From positions 186,001-250,000 of the forward strand of contig JBAZLJ010000001.1 of assembly GCA_041650315.1 (NCBI GenBank): 64,000 bases of DNA, given 5' to 3'. Below are positions 1 through 7,678 of this stretch, piece after piece. Position numbers and translations under genes: made by a program. The notes under the pieces are model-generated. The model had not been told where the DNA came from and made no database searches. It was given only the letters and a program-made list of their open reading frames with translations. Each line of letters starts with the position of its first letter. The first letter of the stretch is position 1. The stretch comes from JAGVYF01 sp041650315 (GTDB lineage: Archaea > Nanobdellota > Nanobdellia > Woesearchaeales > JAGVYF01).

Positions 1-33
1 CCTGTATTTCTCGGTCCAGATGGTGGATTCCAT
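1..33 (-). CDS. rfcS: Replication factor C small subunit, N-terminal fragment
   Basis: Only the first 11 codons are present; the gene runs off the left edge. They read MESTIWTEKYR, and the WTEKYR opening is characteristic of RFC small subunits, the AAA+ clamp loader that opens and loads PCNA (PCNA is at 40858 here). A TATA-like CTTTATAAAG at 56-65 lies about 25 nt upstream of the ATG, consistent with a leaderless transcript. It is divergent from the gene at 119. The call rests on the short conserved N-terminus alone. Confidence 0.6.
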   Translation of the reverse strand, partial: MESTIWTEKYR

Positions 34-118
34 GATGTTTTGGGATGGGATGATTCTTTATAAAGTTATCTTGACTCATACGTAATGTTTAAAAAAGAAG
101 GTTGTTTTTAGTTTTGTT

Positions 119-673
119 ATGGGATACTTCAATTACCAATGCGGGCCATGGGTGCGCTATTTAGGTGGCTCTAAAGAAGAAGTGAAAGATGCCATTGATT
201 TCTGTTTCAAAAACCATTCAGGGATAAAATCGTTAGGTTTTCCTATGCCTAAAGATGAAGAGATTTCTTTCTTAGACAAGATAGTATTAGAATGCTGGAT
301 GCCGTTGTGCGCAAAAGATCAGTATATCAAGATGGATATACTTCCTGATTTTTCATTGGATGTTAATGCTAATGTTTATCATTTCTTGCTTAATCAGGTT
401 TCTAAATTAGATATGAAAAAAGAAGGGCCATTGTATAGAATGAGGAAAAGCCCTGCAGAATATCTTTGGGTGCCTGAAAGCGTGAAGAACGGATTGCAAA
501 CCTATAATTGGGAATTTTATCGCGAGATGGTTGATGCTTGTCTTGAAGATAGGACTAAACGTCTTTCCGATCTGTCTGAGAATATAGCGACGGATATTAT
601 ACAGCGCGATGGTAGGTTGATGAAAGTCTTTGCTGTGCCGCATCCTGAAGCGGGAAAAAAGATTTTGAATTGA
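119..673 (+). CDS. Hypothetical protein, 184 aa
   Basis: An open frame with codon use like its neighbours. The product is soluble, with no signal peptide or membrane segment, mixed charge, several aromatics and four scattered cysteines (residues about 8, 29, 59 and 64) that do not form a recognisable zinc ribbon. I do not recognise the family. It is transcribed divergently from rfcS and followed by an AT-rich gap with its own promoter for the next gene, so it is probably monocistronic. Confidence 0.6.
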   Translation: MGYFNYQCGPWVRYLGGSKEEVKDAIDFCFKNHSGIKSLGFPMPKDEEISFLDKIVLECWMPLCAKDQYIKMDILPDFSLDVNANVYHFLLNQVSKLDMKKEGPLYRMRKSPAEYLWVPESVKNGLQTYNWEFYREMVDACLEDRTKRLSDLSENIATDIIQRDGRLMKVFAVPHPEAGKKILN

Positions 674-740
674 TATTTTTGATTAATCTATATTCTGCAA
701 TCACTAAAAATATTTAAATAAGTTCACGCCTATGTTATTG

Positions 741-764
741 GTAATAGAAAGCTTTTTCTGTTAC
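741..764 (+). promoter_or_regulatory. Hairpin in the leader of the CofE-like gene
   Basis: A 10-bp stem (GTAATAGAAA paired with TTTCTGTTAC, one G-U) with loop GCTT. It lies about 40 nt before the ATG at 805 and 20-25 nt after a TATA-like AATATTTAAATA at 709-719, so it would sit at the 5' end of the mRNA. A Shine-Dalgarno-like GAGGTG follows close to the start codon. It could protect the 5' end or regulate translation; there is no terminator-like T run after it. Confidence 0.45.
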
Positions 765-804
765 ACATTGAAAAAATCACGTAAAAATTTAATGAGGTGT
801 AAAT

Positions 805-2031
805 ATGAAAAATGGATATACAATACCTGGCCAGAGCTGCGGCGCATCTTCTATAGGCGTAACTGCTCCTGTCCTGAAATCCGGAGATAGCATAGAAGAT
901 TTCGTAATCGACGCATTGAAACCATTCTACGAGAGCGGCGCTTTAGGCGATGATGATATCGTATGCGTTACAGAATCGGTAGTTGCGAGATCGCAGCAGA
1001 ACTATGTCACACTTGATAATATCGCAGAAGATTTTGCAAGAAAGCTGCAGATATCTGCTGATGATAATGTGGGTATTGTGTTTCCTATCCTTAGCAGGAA
1101 TAGATATTCCATGATGCTGCATGCATTCGCTAGAGCTGCGCCTAATTTAACTCTATTATTGGGTTATCCTAGGGATGAGCAGGGCAATCAGTTGATGAGC
1201 GAAGAGCAGATCAAGCAATTGGGCAAGAATCCGTATACAGACTTGATTGATATGGCTGAATATGATTCATTGGCTCCAAAATTCCTGCACCCATTCACTC
1301 ACATGAATTATGTGGATTATTATAGGGAGATAATGGCTCAAGAAGGAACCAATGGCGCAGTTTATCTAGGGAATGATCCTTTGCAGATAATGAGATTTGC
1401 GAATAAGATATTAGTATCTAATATCCCTGGAAGGTTCTCTGACAAAGAGAAATTGAAAGAAGCTGGCGCTCAGCATGTGATTACTCTTGATGAAGTATGC
1501 AATGAGCCTAGCACAGCGCATGGATACAATCCTCAGTTCGGTTTGCTTGGTTCAAATATATCGAATCCAGCGATTGAACAATTGAAATTGTTCCCGCGTG
1601 ATGGCGACCTGTATGCTAAAAGGATTCAAGACAGATTGCTTGCAGAATACGGCAAAAAGATGCATGTAATCATCTATGGTGACGGCGCATACAAAGATCC
1701 AACTTCGCAAGTCTGGGAATTGGCAGATCCTGAAGTGGCCGCTGGATGCACACCTGAAATCAAAGACAGAGTGCCAAAAGAGCTTAAATTCAAGTATCTT
1801 GCAGATAAGTATACTGCACAAGGTATGAGCCATGAACAGATTGCTGCGCAGATCAGGCATGATATTGACCATAAGGAAGCGGATCTTGAGAAAAGGTTTG
1901 AATCTCAGGGAACAACTCCAAGGTATGTCCGTAATCTGATTGGCAGTTTGGCTGACTTGACTTCGGGTTCTGGAGATAGGGGAACACCTATTGTCTTAGT
2001 CAAGAACTATTTCACAAATTGGACTAGCTAA
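805..2031 (+). CDS. Coenzyme F420:L-glutamate ligase-like (CofE family) protein
   Basis: The N-terminal half resembles the CofE fold, which adds glutamate to F420-0 with GTP: GDDDIVCVTESVVARSQ near residues 47-64 corresponds to the first CofE strand, and VIIYGDGAYKDP near residues 288-299 resembles the metal-binding region. At 408 aa it is much longer than single-domain CofE (about 250 aa) and resembles the long stand-alone homologues found in organisms without a clear F420 pathway. No other F420 gene is in the window, so the substrate is open. A hairpin and GAGGTG ribosome-binding site precede the ATG. Confidence 0.6.
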   Translation: MKNGYTIPGQSCGASSIGVTAPVLKSGDSIEDFVIDALKPFYESGALGDDDIVCVTESVVARSQQNYVTLDNIAEDFARKLQISADDNVGIVFPILSRNRYSMMLHAFARAAPNLTLLLGYPRDEQGNQLMSEEQIKQLGKNPYTDLIDMAEYDSLAPKFLHPFTHMNYVDYYREIMAQEGTNGAVYLGNDPLQIMRFANKILVSNIPGRFSDKEKLKEAGAQHVITLDEVCNEPSTAHGYNPQFGLLGSNISNPAIEQLKLFPRDGDLYAKRIQDRLLAEYGKKMHVIIYGDGAYKDPTSQVWELADPEVAAGCTPEIKDRVPKELKFKYLADKYTAQGMSHEQIAAQIRHDIDHKEADLEKRFESQGTTPRYVRNLIGSLADLTSGSGDRGTPIVLVKNYFTNWTS

Positions 2032-2100
2032 GTCCATTTTTTATTTTTCTTTTTAATTATTTTTGTTAAATTCTAAGAAAATAGAAATAATAAGAAGACC

Positions 2101-2361
2101 TTAAATTATGTCTTCTTCTGCAATGACTAAGAAATCTCCTGAAGCGATTACTGCGCTATAAGGTATTAGTATTTTACCTTCTTTGCTTTTTTCCAGTTCA
2201 AGCTTCTCGGTGTATGAAGTTGGGTTTGCTAATTCAATGTGAATCAGTTCACCAGATTTAGTCTCGAAAATTATGTCGCCGACTTCGCCGAATCTTTTGC
2301 CGGTCTTGCTAACTACTGTTTTACCCATTAGGTTTCTTGCGAAAGTTTTATCGTCAGCCAT
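2101..2361 (-). CDS. PRC-barrel domain protein, 86 aa
   Basis: A small all-beta protein with the PRC-barrel pattern: an initial MGKTVVSKTGKRFGEVGDI strand pair, then strands ending in an acidic tail. Archaeal PRC-barrel proteins are short and include RNA-processing factors and, by proposal, CdvA-type division proteins; this one has only the barrel. GAGGGG lies 7-8 nt upstream of the ATG, supporting the start. A second PRC-barrel protein lies at 45812. The exact function is unknown. Confidence 0.75.
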   Translation of the reverse strand: MADDKTFARNLMGKTVVSKTGKRFGEVGDIIFETKSGELIHIELANPTSYTEKLELEKSKEGKILIPYSAVIASGDFLVIAEEDII

Positions 2362-2480
2362 CTTATCCCCTCACTATATATTATAATATTATAATTATGA
2401 CTATACTCTATTAATCCTGTTTCTATTTAAACTTTTTGGTAGTGATTTATCTATAAAACTATAGCTATTTTAAGGATTTG

Positions 2481-2607
2481 TCCAGAATACTCACTATCGT
2501 TCGGTCAATGCGGCTTCACATCTACTACTTTTTATTGATTTCAAGATAAATCTTGTATTTAAATGTAGAATAAGTATGTTCAGTATAGACATTGACACTA
2601 TTCTGGA
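2481..2607. ncRNA. Candidate structured RNA or nested inverted repeat
   Basis: Nested complementary arms in a non-coding gap: TCCAGAATA (2481-2489) with TATTCTGGA (2599-2607); GTCAATG (2504-2510) with CATTGAC (2590-2596); TACTT (2526-2530) with AAGTA (2572-2576); and an inner CAAGAT (2542-2547) with ATCTTG (2550-2555). The strand is undetermined. It lies between the end of the Cas4-like gene and the start of the PRC-barrel gene, so it could be a 3'UTR structure, a small RNA or the remnant of a mobile element. Confidence 0.35.
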
Positions 2608-2613
2608 TAAACC

Positions 2614-3456
2614 CTATTTAGCTTTAATACCAATTTTTTCGTTCAGTAACACTTTGTTTTGGCATTCGCCTTTCAGGCTGCAGGCATTGCATTTGTTCTC
2701 AGAATGAATTGGTTCAGGTATTTCACTTGAATCCAAGGTTTCTTTTACTTTTTTTATTAACGCTAGGATGTCTTGCTTCAAGAAAGGGTTCATTATGACA
2801 TCGTATTTGATGTCTTCGTTAAGGTAATGGATGTATCCGCCTTTGACTTCAAGGCCGTATTTCTCTTCTAGAAGGAGCATGTATGCCGCTAATTGTATCC
2901 TGTGACCCTCCCATAATGTGTCTGTCGGCGCTTTGCCTGTCTTTAATTCGGCGGGTATAATGTTGCCTTTGTAGATCTCTACTCTATCTATGACTCCCAT
3001 TAGTTCGAGTTTTTGGGATTCAACCCTTACTTCAGATTCTATTTTAGGCGTAAGCTTTTCCCATAATTGTTCGCCTAGAAGGTTATTTTCTTTGATGAAT
3101 TCGCAGATATTCTGGGATCTGAACTTGTACTCTTTTTCCATAAACGGCCAGATTGTCTTGAAAGTCTCGCCTAGATCAAGATTCACATCTTTTAGTGAAG
3201 GTTTGAACTTGATAATGGATTCTCTTACAGTCAGAGAATATTTTTGCTTGTAATGATTCTGAATAGTGTTTATGTTCTGGTCTTTTATTGATAGGACTAT
3301 GCTTTTCTCCATCTTATTGATTTTGTCATAGATGTCATGCCTTAATGAGCCGATGATTGTGGCTTCCCTTGGCGGTTCGATGAATCCTAATACTTTAGTA
3401 AGATAGAGTTTTCTAGGGCAATATAGGTAGCTGGTCAGTGCAGTTACGCTTAGCAT
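2614..3456 (-). CDS. Cas4-like PD-(D/E)XK exonuclease with iron-sulfur cluster
   Basis: The protein begins MLSVTALTSYLYCPRKLYL: one cluster cysteine in the CPRK motif, and three more near the C-terminus in CNACSLKGEC, the four-Cys arrangement of Cas4/AddB-type nucleases. The core GVIDRVEIYKG...PAELKTGK, then RIQLAAYMLLLEE, is the PD-(D/E)XK catalytic site. Cas4 proteins trim DNA ends and, next to Cas1/2, process CRISPR spacers; no cas genes or arrays are present here. I chose the ATG at 3456 over one at 3507 because a TATA-like TTTATATA at about 3479-3487 fits a leaderless start there. The gene ends in TAG. Confidence 0.8.
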   Translation of the reverse strand: MLSVTALTSYLYCPRKLYLTKVLGFIEPPREATIIGSLRHDIYDKINKMEKSIVLSIKDQNINTIQNHYKQKYSLTVRESIIKFKPSLKDVNLDLGETFKTIWPFMEKEYKFRSQNICEFIKENNLLGEQLWEKLTPKIESEVRVESQKLELMGVIDRVEIYKGNIIPAELKTGKAPTDTLWEGHRIQLAAYMLLLEEKYGLEVKGGYIHYLNEDIKYDVIMNPFLKQDILALIKKVKETLDSSEIPEPIHSENKCNACSLKGECQNKVLLNEKIGIKAK

Positions 3457-3490
3457 AGATTTTATGTGGGGAATGGAGTATATAAATCTC

Positions 3491-3526
3491 ACGGGTGACC
3501 AGTGCACTATGGAGGATGTCCAGTGC
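3491..3526 (-). promoter_or_regulatory. Cas4-gene upstream motif shared with the Bro-N gene
   Basis: Just upstream of the TATA box of the Cas4-like gene are two CCAGTGC copies (3499-3505 and 3520-3526, starts 21 bp apart, about two helical turns) and ACGGGTGAC (3491-3499). The 11-mer ATGTCCAGTGC (3516-3526) and the 9-mer ACGGGTGAC also occur upstream of the Bro-N gene at 25895-25916. A common upstream-binding regulator is inferred. Confidence 0.45.
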
Positions 3527-3588
3527 TACTCTAATTGTATTATTACTCTCTATAAATGCTTATAAAACGACTTTTTGTTTTCGAGTGC

Positions 3589-4929
3589 ATGAGATGGTGG
3601 TTATTGGTTTTATTGGTTTTAATGCCGTTTGCTTGCGCTGAGACTTATTTCTCAGAAGTGATGTATAATCCATTGGGATCTGATACTGGTTTTGAATGGG
3701 TTGAGGTTTATAGTAATGATTCTTTAGAGATTACTTCTTGTAAGTTTTTGGAAGCTGGTGTGAATCACGGCATTACTTTGAGTTCTAATGGTACTTCATC
3801 TTATTTTGTGATTGCGGACGTGCCTTCAAAGTTCTTGGGGAACTATAGCTATAATGGCACTTTGTATGATTCAGCATTCTCTTTGTCTAATACTGGCGAG
3901 GCTTTGAGTTTTGTTTGTGATGGCATTACTATCGCTTTTGTGAATTATACGGATATTGCTCTGGAAGGCGATACTTTGCAGTTCATTTCATCTGAGTGGG
4001 TTTCGGGTGTTGCATCTCCGGGTTATTTGGGCTTAAAGACTGAAGTACCAAACGAAACATTGCCGGAAGCTGTGAACGAATCAGTTTCTTTCATTAAGAT
4101 TGATAAGGTTGATGCGAATGTAACGTTTGGTTCAGTTCTGGATGTGAAGTTCACTGCACATAAAGGCGATACTTCGAAGTATGCCGTTTATGTGTGGGTG
4201 GATGGCGCGAGCGACAAATCGCAGGTAAATATGTATACCAAACTTTCAGATGGCACTTTCACTATCCCTGTGCAATTGCGCCCTAATTGCGATGGCCGCT
4301 ACGATGAAGGCGATTATACTTTACGAATATCTGGTCTTGGTGTTGAAGTGAATGCTTCTGTGCATGTGTCTGGAATCAATACTAAGCTGTGCAAGGTTGT
4401 TGAGAAGACTGTGACGAAGACAACCGGTTCTTCTTGTCCCGCTACTTCTAGCTTCGAGTATTCTCTTGTAGGTTATCCTACAGCAGTTCTTGTCGGTTTG
4501 GAATTCAAGACGTTGGTTAAGATTGTGAATAATTACGATTATGAGATTCCTGTGAAAGTCTGGAGTTATGTGTATCGCGGTTCGAAGACGTATTCCGGCG
4601 AACGCGAAGAGAACATGATTTCTTTCGATCTCGATTCTGGCGATGAGAAGATTATCGAATTGAAGAATACTGTTGAAGATGCTTTATCTGGCGATTACAA
4701 GCTTAAAGTCTTAATCAATAAGAAGGATCAGAAGACTAATCAGGAACTGACTTCGGACATTTCTATTTTCGCAATACCTGTCGCGGAGAATAAGACTTGC
4801 GCAGTGTGTCCGACGTGTTCTTCTGCGGAAAAATCGGTTTCGAAAGAGATTGTCATGTCTGGCGCGAAAGCGGGCTTTGGTTATGAGAATGTCGCAAGCG
4901 ATGTTATTTCTGATGGAATTGTGTACTAG
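3589..4929 (+). CDS. Secreted lamin-tail-domain protein ending at an in-frame TAG
   Basis: It has a signal peptide (MRWWLLVLLVLMPFACAE) followed by a lamin-tail domain (ETYFSEVMYNPLGSD...FEWVEVYSND), an extracellular beta-sandwich, then a second Ig-like region and a late CPTC motif. A TATA-like TTATAAAAC at 3562-3570 lies about 25 nt before the ATG at 3589, so I prefer that start to 3556. The frame stops at TAG (4927-4929) but stays open for 33 more codons to 5031, encoding a transmembrane helix and basic tail, the usual end of such surface proteins. So this is a mutated, misread or readthrough gene. Confidence 0.75.
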   Translation: MRWWLLVLLVLMPFACAETYFSEVMYNPLGSDTGFEWVEVYSNDSLEITSCKFLEAGVNHGITLSSNGTSSYFVIADVPSKFLGNYSYNGTLYDSAFSLSNTGEALSFVCDGITIAFVNYTDIALEGDTLQFISSEWVSGVASPGYLGLKTEVPNETLPEAVNESVSFIKIDKVDANVTFGSVLDVKFTAHKGDTSKYAVYVWVDGASDKSQVNMYTKLSDGTFTIPVQLRPNCDGRYDEGDYTLRISGLGVEVNASVHVSGINTKLCKVVEKTVTKTTGSSCPATSSFEYSLVGYPTAVLVGLEFKTLVKIVNNYDYEIPVKVWSYVYRGSKTYSGEREENMISFDLDSGDEKIIELKNTVEDALSGDYKLKVLINKKDQKTNQELTSDISIFAIPVAENKTCAVCPTCSSAEKSVSKEIVMSGAKAGFGYENVASDVISDGIVY

Positions 4930-5031
4930 TCGGACGCATTACTGCAGAAGAAAGCTGTGCCAATGTTCCTGAGCTTGGTAGGGTTGCTGGGCGTGGGTTT
5001 GTTCAAGTATAAGTTTGAAGAAGGCGAATAA
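4930..5031 (+). other. In-frame membrane-anchor extension after the TAG
   Basis: The 33 codons after TAG 4927-4929 stay in frame to TAA at 5029-5031. They encode a hydrophobic stretch (VPMFLSLVGLLGVGLF) followed by KYKFEEGE, a single transmembrane helix with a short charged tail. TAG is an ordinary stop elsewhere (EF-1beta, histone, aIF5B), so the genome as a whole is not recoded. The extension may be reached by readthrough or be the relic of a recent nonsense mutation. Confidence 0.6.
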
Positions 5032-5034
5032 ATT

Positions 5035-5598
5035 TTATTGCACCATGCCGAATTTCTTATTCTTCTTTGTCATCTTGACGAAGTTGTCCAATCTGTTCTG
5101 GAAGATTCTCTTGCCTTGAGCCCTTGAATGCTCAATATAACCAATACGTACTCTTTTGTAGCCGTCTGAGAAGTTTTGGAAATGTTTCCATGCTTCTTTA
5201 TCCGCTTTCAACGCTTTGAGGATATCTTTGGCGATGATGAATTTTTCATCTTTATCCTTATCGAATGCGTGCTTCACTGCTTCGAGCCCTATCTTCGTCA
5301 TCCTTTTGTTCTTAATTAGCCTGCGGATGCGTTCTTTGTTCATTTCCGAGAGCACGCTTGTCGGTTTCCTTGGCGTGAATCTCTGCGCGAACTTTTCGTC
5401 ATCAATTCTTTTTACGATGCTGTCAATCCAGCCATAATTCAACGCTTCTTCCACTGCATCATTGTACGGGATCCTGGGCTTGTTGCTGGATTTCCGGTAA
5501 TATATCAGCCAGATACATTTCTCTTTCTTAGAATTGTTCTTTAGCCATGAGCGCCATTGTGTTCTGTTGGTGACATACAGCGTTTTGCCTATTTCCAT
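5035..5598 (-). CDS. YdeI/OmpD-associated family protein
   Basis: This 187-aa soluble protein has the family hallmarks: TQWRSWLKNNS near the N-terminus, CIWLIYYRKSSNKPRIPYNDAVEEALNYGWIDS, then RFTPRKPTSVLSE and a basic helical C-terminus. The family is widespread in bacteria (some members are called bacteriocin-protection proteins) and its molecular function is poorly known. It is convergent with the lamin-tail gene (3-bp gap to the extended frame) and has a TATA-like TTTATAAAACTATAG just upstream. Confidence 0.8.
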   Translation of the reverse strand: MEIGKTLYVTNRTQWRSWLKNNSKKEKCIWLIYYRKSSNKPRIPYNDAVEEALNYGWIDSIVKRIDDEKFAQRFTPRKPTSVLSEMNKERIRRLIKNKRMTKIGLEAVKHAFDKDKDEKFIIAKDILKALKADKEAWKHFQNFSDGYKRVRIGYIEHSRAQGKRIFQNRLDNFVKMTKKNKKFGMVQ

Positions 5599-5644
5599 GA
5601 CATTTAATAAATAATTGAAATTTATAAAACTATAGAATCAGATA

Positions 5645-5788
5645 TCATCTTTTCTTAAAGTCTGCATAGAAGGACATTATTCCCAATGCTAGAAATAACA
5701 ATGCTTCAATCCAGTTCTGTTTTTGGAATGCTTCTATCAATGCTATCCCAAAGAATAAGATAAAAACAGCGATGTTAGTGTATTCCAT
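5645..5788 (-). CDS. Small membrane protein, 47 aa, coupled to infB
   Basis: A short ORF whose ATG (5786-5788) begins 2 nt after the TAG of the aIF5B gene, suggesting translational coupling. The product has two hydrophobic helices (NIAVFILFFGIALIEAF and WIEALLFLALGIMSFY) separated by KQN and ends in KKR, so it is probably a hairpin integral membrane protein. No family recognised. The position, coupling and amphipathic layout argue for a real gene. Confidence 0.55.
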   Translation of the reverse strand: MEYTNIAVFILFFGIALIEAFQKQNWIEALLFLALGIMSFYADFKKR

Positions 5789-5789
5789 T

Positions 5790-7544
5790 CTATATGCCCC
5801 AAAGCGGAGTTCTAACTCTCATTATCTCCATGATTTCTTTGATGCATTCGACTTCTTTAGCAGTGAGATATTTCTTGAGTTTTTTGAGTTTCCTGAAATC
5901 CTCTTCAGGCATTGCTGAGTATAAGAAATCGCCTTCCATGGCTTGTCTGCCCATGGTGATCTTGTCGTAAGATACAGCCACTTGCTTGCCTTGTTTCGCT
6001 TCGCAGATATTTTCTTTGTTCTCTTGCATCTCTTTCGCGGTCGTTATGGTCATTCCTTCCTTGTTCATCAATGGAGTGCCTGTTTTCAATACGCCTGCAA
6101 TTATATCTGTTCCGCAGACTGCTGGATTGTTTTGCCTGAATACATAGCCAGTCATCAGTTGAACTTTGCATGGTCTGATTATTAAATCCAATTCTCTCTT
6201 TTCCTTATTTTTTTCCATATCAAGAACCCATGCGTCGTACTCTTCGATAAGTCTGTAAACGACTTGGTTCATTATGATTTTAATATAAGAACAAGAATCT
6301 AATTCAGCTTTCACATTGAATCCAAGGATTACTGCGTGCAATGGATTCTTTTCTAAGTTTGATTCTGCTTCAACAACATCTTTCTTAGTGATGTTCCCGA
6401 TTGCCGCTTTTCTTATCGGAATCTTCTTGTCTTTCAATAATTTTGATAATGCTTCTAATGCGCCTAGAGTGTCTGCTTTGATTACAACGCCTTCTTTGTC
6501 TGTTTCAATAAGGACTTCGTTGACTTCTTTCTGTATCTCTTCAGATACTTTTTCCAATGTTAGCTTTGTAGCAACTCTTATTGGCATGCCTGCGATGACG
6601 CCGTTCATGTCTGGCGCTGAGATTTTGACTCCGGTCGCAGCATATACTTCTTTGACATTGTCGTATTTGCTCTTCTTGTCGCGCATCTCTGCTAATGGCG
6701 TAGGCTGAAGCAATGCTCTGACTTTTGTCACGATTGGTTTGTCAATTCCGCCGATGACTATCATGTCATTGACTTTGAGATTGCCTTCGTAAAGAATAAC
6801 ATCAATTGTAGTGCCTAATCCTTTGTCTTCCTTGACTTCAAGAATTGTTCCTTTGCCTGCGTTTTCCGTATTGCATTCAAGGCATGCGTTCAGATATTTT
6901 TGCGCAAGCGCTGTGATTATCATCAACAATTCTGGAATGCCTTCTCCAGTCTTTGCTGATACTGGTATGATTGTGATTTTCTTTGTGAAATCTTCAACTC
7001 TGTCGAAGCGTTCTGCATCAAGTCCATTCTCTTGGAGCTGACCTACCATCTCGTACATTTTTGTCTCAAATTTTGCGATGACTTCAGGGGATTGTTTTTC
7101 AATACTTTTCGCTAAAATTTGGTCTTTGTTCTGCCAACCGTGAATCAAGTCGACTTTGTTGGCTGCAATCACGAACGGAGTCTTATAATCTCTTAGGATA
7201 TTGATAGATTCTAATGTCTGCGGCATAAGTCCTTCGTTGATGTCAACGACTAGAATCGCGATGTCTGCTAAGTTGCCGCCTCTTTTTCTCAGGTTTGTGA
7301 AAGCTGCGTGTCCTGGCGTATCAATTGTCAGGAATCCTGGTAATGTTATGTCTGTTTTTAGAGAATCTAGAAGTTTTCCGCAGATCTTCTTGATTGTTGA
7401 GATAGGGATGATAGAAGCACCGATTGCCTGTGTGATACCGCCGGCTTCTGTGGCTGTGATAGCGCTGTTCCTAATCTTGTCTAGTAAAGAGCTTTTCCCA
7501 TGGTCAACATGACCGAGCACCGACAATATCAGACTGCGTTTCAT
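5790..7544 (-). CDS. infB: Translation initiation factor aIF5B
   Basis: GTPase that promotes subunit joining and initiator tRNA placement. Motifs: G1 GHVDHGKSS (residues 11-19), switch I EAGGITQAIGA, G3 DTPGHAAF and G4 NKVD, followed by domains II-IV; the C-terminal helices end TPLWGI. The 584 aa match archaeal aIF5B (about 600 aa). The G1 and G3 sites, where some archaea carry inteins, are uninterrupted. A 47-aa membrane protein follows 2 nt after its stop. Confidence 0.95.
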   Translation of the reverse strand: MKRSLILSVLGHVDHGKSSLLDKIRNSAITATEAGGITQAIGASIIPISTIKKICGKLLDSLKTDITLPGFLTIDTPGHAAFTNLRKRGGNLADIAILVVDINEGLMPQTLESINILRDYKTPFVIAANKVDLIHGWQNKDQILAKSIEKQSPEVIAKFETKMYEMVGQLQENGLDAERFDRVEDFTKKITIIPVSAKTGEGIPELLMIITALAQKYLNACLECNTENAGKGTILEVKEDKGLGTTIDVILYEGNLKVNDMIVIGGIDKPIVTKVRALLQPTPLAEMRDKKSKYDNVKEVYAATGVKISAPDMNGVIAGMPIRVATKLTLEKVSEEIQKEVNEVLIETDKEGVVIKADTLGALEALSKLLKDKKIPIRKAAIGNITKKDVVEAESNLEKNPLHAVILGFNVKAELDSCSYIKIIMNQVVYRLIEEYDAWVLDMEKNKEKRELDLIIRPCKVQLMTGYVFRQNNPAVCGTDIIAGVLKTGTPLMNKEGMTITTAKEMQENKENICEAKQGKQVAVSYDKITMGRQAMEGDFLYSAMPEEDFRKLKKLKKYLTAKEVECIKEIMEIMRVRTPLWGI

Positions 7545-7678
7545 AGTGAAAACGATAAAATAGGCTCTTTTTAAAGGTTGTGTTTATAAATAAGGCATTT
7601 CCGAGAATACTAATTCGTATCATTTATATACTAATATTTCCTAAATAATAGCAGTATTATTCAAAAGAGGTGTGATAT

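Noticed and set aside
2481..2613. Possible amber readthrough extension of the Cas4-like gene
   Set aside because: The frame after its TAG stays open for about 36 codons, but the product is only Ile/Leu/Ser-rich with no domain, and it crosses the palindromic element.
3457..3507. Longer N-terminus for the Cas4-like protein
   Set aside because: The extra 17 codons contain the TATA box and shared upstream motifs; the family starts at the MLSVTAL segment.
2362..3600. CRISPR array near the Cas4-like gene
   Set aside because: No direct repeats with regular spacers were seen; only palindromic arms and promoter motifs.
4927..4929. Genome-wide TAG recoding
   Set aside because: EF-1beta, histone, aIF5B and others end normally in TAG at family-correct positions, so TAG is a standard stop here.
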